A stretch of 64,000 bases of DNA, taken from contig NZ_JAQTUH010000001.1 of NCBI RefSeq assembly GCF_028710345.1, forward strand, positions 186,001 through 250,000, in the 5' to 3' direction. Under the pieces are notes generated by a model. It searched no databases. It was given only the letters and a program-made list of their open reading frames with translations, and was not told the origin of the DNA. Made by a program: the position numbers and the translations under genes. The stretch comes from Sulfuricurvum sp. Its GTDB lineage: Bacteria > Campylobacterota > Campylobacteria > Campylobacterales > Sulfurimonadaceae. Shown in pieces: positions 60,784 to 64,000 of the stretch (position 1 is its first letter; each line of letters begins with the position of its first letter).

Positions 60784-60853
60784 AAGTGGGGCTTTAGCCC
60801 CGCAAAAAGCTTCTTTTGTTCTACAAGCAACTATGCGAGGCTAAAGCCTCACT
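60784..60853. repeat. Paired palindromes between hipB and the DUF89 gene
   Basis: AGTGGGGCTTTAGCCCCGC and GCGAGGCTAAAGCCTCACTT are imperfect inverses of each other. Each arm is itself a palindrome (GGGGCT/AGCCCC and GAGGCT/AGCCTC). Two alternative hairpins or one long one can form. Fills most of a 209-base gap; nothing else is seen there except the hipBA promoter. Confidence 0.6.
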
Positions 60854-60913
60854 TCCAAAAATAGCATTTTACATGCAAATTTTACAAAATAAAATAGATG
60901 TGTAAGGGCAGTT

Positions 60914-61771
60914 TTAATCCATCTTACAAACAATATCACCAATTTCTCTGCCCAGTGAAGAAGCGACGACAGAGCATTTAACTTTGAGTAAAAAACAGAT
61001 ATTTTTACGACGTAGCGGAGTCATACACTCATAATTTCCCATCCCTTTAGCGATAATCACATCAGCACTGTCAAAGAGTTCTTGGGACTCGGGTGAAGCC
61101 AACTCATAGACAAATCCGGGAGTAGGGACACCGCTATCGATTAGAGTACAGACGTCGTCTATTTTGGCTTCCAATGCCTCTTTCATTGTGACATCATTAA
61201 TGATGACATTGCCTCGCACCATATAGGTGATGTCGAGGTTTGGAAAGAGTTTTGAGAGATGTTCTATAGCGAGTTTATCGAACAGATGTTCCCCTGTATT
61301 ATCGCCGATGTAGAGTAATGTTTGAGCATTATGCAACTGATGAGAAAGTTTTGGAGAATCATCGTGAGCAAAAGGTGTTTTATAAACAGAGGTGATGGCA
61401 TCGTGCAAATCAAAACTCACTTCGGCGGCGAGATCGATTACATTTCCCACTACAGCGGTTTTGAGGAGTGCGATAAACGGATCATAGGAGTTTTGGATTG
61501 ATTCGGTACAAAAAGGGAGATAGTGCGAGGCTTGTTCAGATGCATGGGCTTTTTGCTCATCATAGAGATCATCTTTTTGGGCAAATAGTGCCATTTGCTC
61601 ATATAGCGGTGCAGCGATTACAGGGGGTGAGAGGGTAAAATCAGCACTAAAAAGTTCACTCTCCACGTACTGGGTAATCGTTTTGGTTAATACTTCATTT
61701 GCCCTAATAGCTTCACAAACACGGCGACTTTGACCTGCGATGCACTGGATACACTCAGGTTGTATGGTCAT
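60914..61771 (-). CDS. DUF89/ARMT1-like metal-dependent phosphatase
   Basis: A 285-residue DUF89 protein, a family of damage-control phosphatases acting on abnormal phosphometabolites. Begins MTIQPECIQCIAGQSRRV with the paired cysteines of the bacterial/archaeal subgroup, then TAVVGNVIDLAA, LLYIGDNTGEHLFDKLAI, VRGNVIINDVTMKEAL, DSGVPTPGF and DVIIAKGMGNYECM, which form the metal and phosphate site. Overlaps the DUF3972 gene by 17 bp, so it is translationally coupled. Confidence 0.88.
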   Translation of the reverse strand: MTIQPECIQCIAGQSRRVCEAIRANEVLTKTITQYVESELFSADFTLSPPVIAAPLYEQMALFAQKDDLYDEQKAHASEQASHYLPFCTESIQNSYDPFIALLKTAVVGNVIDLAAEVSFDLHDAITSVYKTPFAHDDSPKLSHQLHNAQTLLYIGDNTGEHLFDKLAIEHLSKLFPNLDITYMVRGNVIINDVTMKEALEAKIDDVCTLIDSGVPTPGFVYELASPESQELFDSADVIIAKGMGNYECMTPLRRKNICFLLKVKCSVVASSLGREIGDIVCKMD

Positions 61772-62228
61772 CGATCACTTTACCCCACATGAGTTTGTAT
61801 TTACGGCGCATAAATTCAACTTCTTGTTGAGAGAGTTTGAGTTGTTCGGTGAGTGTTGCGATGGTGCGGCGGTCTTCATCGTAGAGCTCTTGAAGTGAAC
61901 CCAGTGCCTCTTTGAGAAACATATTTTCGTTTTTAATCGACTCTATCGTCTCTTCTTTAGCGGTAAGAACTTTTTCATGGAGATTGATGATAGTGCCGAT
62001 TGTTTTTTCGACAAAATTAGCACCCACGATAATATCGCTTCCAGAAGCATTAAGCTCTTGGAGGGTTGCAGGGACAATCCCAGCCATTATATTGGAAGCA
62101 TCGACGAGAACTTCTCCATCGTCGATAGTCGTCGAGAGTTTCCCTCTCATGATTAATGCTTCAACCTCTTCTTTATCCACTTCTGCCAAACGGGCGTATT
62201 CGTTGATGCTCATCCATTGTCCTTGCAT
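61755..62228 (-). CDS. DUF3972-type protein with HTH-like start and coiled coil
   Basis: A 157-residue protein. Residues 5-35 look like a MerR/excisionase-type helix-turn-helix (MSINEYARLAEVDKEEVEAL), and residues 80-150 are coiled coil (KEETIESIKNENMFLKEALG and EQLKLSQQEVEFMRRKYKL). I recall this arrangement as DUF3972, largely confined to Campylobacterota, with no known function. AAAGGG lies 7 bases before the ATG. Sits between purE and the DUF89 gene. Confidence 0.72.
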   Translation of the reverse strand: MQGQWMSINEYARLAEVDKEEVEALIMRGKLSTTIDDGEVLVDASNIMAGIVPATLQELNASGSDIIVGANFVEKTIGTIINLHEKVLTAKEETIESIKNENMFLKEALGSLQELYDEDRRTIATLTEQLKLSQQEVEFMRRKYKLMWGKVIDDHTT

Positions 62229-62277
62229 AGGTTACCCTTTGATTAATTATGGATTGATAGCAATAAGTATACCTAAA

Positions 62278-62772
62278 TTATAAAATCGTCTCGATTTCCA
62301 GTGAATCCATCTCCACTTTTTTCGCTTTAGCGATGCGATCCTCTTCGAGTTTCATACGAAGTTCACTATTTTCCAATGCCAAGATTTGCATTGCAAGATA
62401 GGCCGCATTCACCGCTCCCGCTTTACCCAAAGCAACGGTAGCAACCGGCATACCCGATGGCATTTGAACAGTTGAGAGCATTGCATCCATACCATCCATA
62501 GCACCACCTTTCATGGGAACACCGATAATCGGTTTGACTGTTTTAGAAGCGAGTACCCCCGCTAAATGGGCTGCCATTCCCGCTGCTGCGATAAACACTT
62601 GCGCCCCTTTGGCTTCTGCTGTTATGATGTACTCTTTGGTACGTTCAGGGCTTCGATGTGCTGATGAGATGATAAGTTCGTACTGAACCCCAAACTCTTC
62701 AAACGTATCCGAACATGCTTTCATAATCTCATAATCACTTTTGCTTCCCATAATAATTGATACGAATTTCAT
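62278..62772 (-). CDS. purE: N5-carboxyaminoimidazole ribonucleotide mutase
   Basis: Class I PurE of purine synthesis, converting N5-CAIR to CAIR. 164 residues, with IMGSKSDYEIMKACSDTF, SAHRSPERTKEYI (catalytic His), AAAGMAAHLAGVLAS and GGAMDGMDAMLSTVQMPSGM. It would act with PurK, not seen here. AAAGGAG precedes the ATG. A GTCAT-type repeat lies between it and the U32 gene. Confidence 0.97.
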   Translation of the reverse strand: MKFVSIIMGSKSDYEIMKACSDTFEEFGVQYELIISSAHRSPERTKEYIITAEAKGAQVFIAAAGMAAHLAGVLASKTVKPIIGVPMKGGAMDGMDAMLSTVQMPSGMPVATVALGKAGAVNAAYLAMQILALENSELRMKLEEDRIAKAKKVEMDSLEIETIL

Positions 62773-62804
62773 TTTTTGCTCCTTTGGTTTTGTAATTAAT
62801 ACCC

Positions 62805-62872
62805 GTCATTCCCGCGTAGGCGGGAATCCAGCTTTTTTTGGGATGGATCCCCGGGTCAAGCCCGAGGATGAC
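62805..62872. repeat. GTCAT-bounded composite palindromic repeat
   Basis: GTCATTCCCGCGTAGGCGGG-AATCCAGC hairpin, then ATCCCCGGGTCAAGCCCGAGGAT hairpin ending ATGAC. Between the U32 and purE genes in the same orientation. Confidence 0.7.
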
Positions 62873-62881
62873 GATGGTGTG

Positions 62882-64000
62882 TTAACATTTCGTGACCATC
62901 CCCATATCCTCCGTAGCAGGGATACGAAAAAAGGTAAAGTGAGGCAGAGCGCATGGCAATCTAAAACGGTTCAAATTCCCACTGTGCACCTGATCCCATA
63001 CTTTTCCACCCTCAGCGAGAAGTTGTTTAAAAATAATAACCCATTGACCCTCACATTTCTCTACCGTTCCAATCTCATTATCACATGGGTATAAGAGTGA
63101 CTCATCGGGTACGACGAGTTCCATTACGTCATCAGGAAACGTTTTGTATTTACACTCAAAAAACTCACCCGACTCATCGACCATACCACTTACCTGATGG
63201 GTTCCCATCATCATCGTAAAATCGAGATTTTGGGTATCGTGCTTCTCAAACGGGCGATTGATGAGATAGGCATCGGTAAAACCCCGATTTTGCATCGTAT
63301 TTAGCTCACGTTGATAAACATCTCCATCAAAATGATTGCTATAATAATCATCGATTGCTTTTCGATAGGTTTTGGCAGTAATCGCCGCATAATACGGAGC
63401 TTTTGTCCGTCCCTCGATTTTAACCGAATCGACTGCACCGCTCTCTAAAATCTCTTTCATGTGTGAAGCGAGATTGAGATCTTTGGAGTTCATGATATAG
63501 GTTCCGACACCCTCATCTTCGACGAGTTTGAAAAGGGTTCCTGTTTCAGGATTTGCCGCATACATCTCATAGGGGAACCTGCAATCATTGGCACAGCTTC
63601 CACGGTTGGGGACACGACCGCTTTGGAGTGTAGAGATCAAACACCGTCCACTGTAGGCAAAACACATTGAACCATGGATGAACACTTCGATTTCCAAATC
63701 GGGGAGCTCTTTTTTAATCTCTTTTAAATCTTTAAGTGAAATCTCTCGTGCCGCGATAATACGACGCGCTCCCATATCGTAGTACACTTGTGCATCGAGG
63801 ACATTCATGACATTGGCTTGAGTCGAGAGATGGAGTGGAATCTGCGGTGCGATTTGGTGAGCGAGTTTGAGCACACCGGGAGTTGCAACGATAAACGCAT
63901 CGGGTTCTAGTGATGCCATGGTCGCAATATGTTCTTTTAGCAGTTTGAGTTGAGAATTAAAAGGGAATCCGTTGATGGTGACATAGACCTTTCGTCCACG
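62882..64000 (-). CDS. U32-family (TrhP/YegQ-like) protein, N-terminus outside window
   Basis: Peptidase U32 family; characterised members such as TrhP and RlhA hydroxylate tRNA or rRNA rather than cleave proteins. The frame is open to base 64000, giving 372 visible residues; the ATG at 63919 is internal. Visible are VYVTINGFPFNSQ, LSTQANVMN, ARRIIAAREISLKDL, the four-cysteine iron-sulfur site (GSMCFAYSGRCLIS and NRGSCANDCRFPYEMY), and VKIEGRTKAPYYAAI. The start lies beyond the window. Confidence 0.9.
   Translation of the reverse strand, partial: RGRKVYVTINGFPFNSQLKLLKEHIATMASLEPDAFIVATPGVLKLAHQIAPQIPLHLSTQANVMNVLDAQVYYDMGARRIIAAREISLKDLKEIKKELPDLEIEVFIHGSMCFAYSGRCLISTLQSGRVPNRGSCANDCRFPYEMYAANPETGTLFKLVEDEGVGTYIMNSKDLNLASHMKEILESGAVDSVKIEGRTKAPYYAAITAKTYRKAIDDYYSNHFDGDVYQRELNTMQNRGFTDAYLINRPFEKHDTQNLDFTMMMGTHQVSGMVDESGEFFECKYKTFPDDVMELVVPDESLLYPCDNEIGTVEKCEGQWVIIFKQLLAEGGKVWDQVHSGNLNRFRLPCALPHFTFFRIPATEDMGMVTKC

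Noticed and set aside
24436-62872. CRISPR array made of the recurrent palindromes
   Set aside because: Copies are tens of bases to kilobases apart at gene ends, without regular spacing or unique spacers, and no cas gene is present.

Overview
The window reads as a continuous piece of a Campylobacterota (epsilonproteobacterial) chromosome, most like the Sulfuricurvum/Sulfurimonas group. The basis is inference from gene content and order, not a database search. alaS, maf and a class A PBP lie in that order. fliE-flgC-flgB is joined to a class B PBP gene. glyQ, purE and a U32 protease-like gene sit near each other. There is a DUF3972-type protein, a long-form LeuA, and many small c-type cytochromes. 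As I recall, Campylobacter shares the first three arrangements. No rRNA, tRNA, CRISPR array, insertion sequence or phage gene was recognised, and no gene-free stretch exceeds 300 bases.

Layout. 1-11.0 kb: transcription and translation core (rpoB partial, rpoC overlapping by 8 bp, a small membrane protein, rpsL, rpsG, fusA). 11.1-13.8 kb: a PhnD-GAF-HD-GYP sensor with a degenerate GGDEF tail, perhaps made from a leaderless mRNA. 13.8-17.1 kb: FAH-family enzyme, bpt and prfB on the minus strand, with panC divergent. 17.1-22.7 kb: ftsI, fliE, flgC, flgB (minus), then ftsW and murG (plus). 22.8-26.8 kb: leuA, then an AT-rich accessory patch with toxin-antitoxin-like genes (a DUF4160/DUF2442 pair between 70-bp direct repeats, two unpaired antitoxin-like genes). 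26.9-34.5 kb: alaS, a membrane protein, maf, a BioF-like enzyme, an ABC ATPase and a class A PBP. 34.5-40.3 kb: DedA protein, uvrB, an MBOAT/SGNH acylation pair, DUF2721. 40.4-46.8 kb: two tiny coupled genes, a cytochrome-like protein without a haem motif, a c-type cytochrome, a hybrid kinase with an HD-GYP response regulator, a TonB-like protein.

46.8-50.1 kb is the most unusual part. A radical SAM/SPASM enzyme is translationally coupled between two paralogous exported proteins that share a C-x8-C motif. A divergent operon carries a two-copy version of the same domain plus a monohaem cytochrome, and a further cytochrome paralogue follows convergently. I infer a peptide or protein maturation system linked to periplasmic electron transfer. 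50.2-54.0 kb: a two-component system in one operon with an NhaC-type antiporter, whose gene appears to start at ATA, and a GNAT acetyltransferase. 54.1-64.0 kb: L,D-transpeptidase-like protein, dihaem peroxidase, RecD2-like helicase, glyQ, hipBA, DUF89, DUF3972, purE, and a U32 protein that runs off the end.

Between genes there is a recurrent family of small palindromes bounded by GTCAT/ATGAC, plus other hairpin repeats. They lie mostly at gene ends and cluster around the accessory patch.
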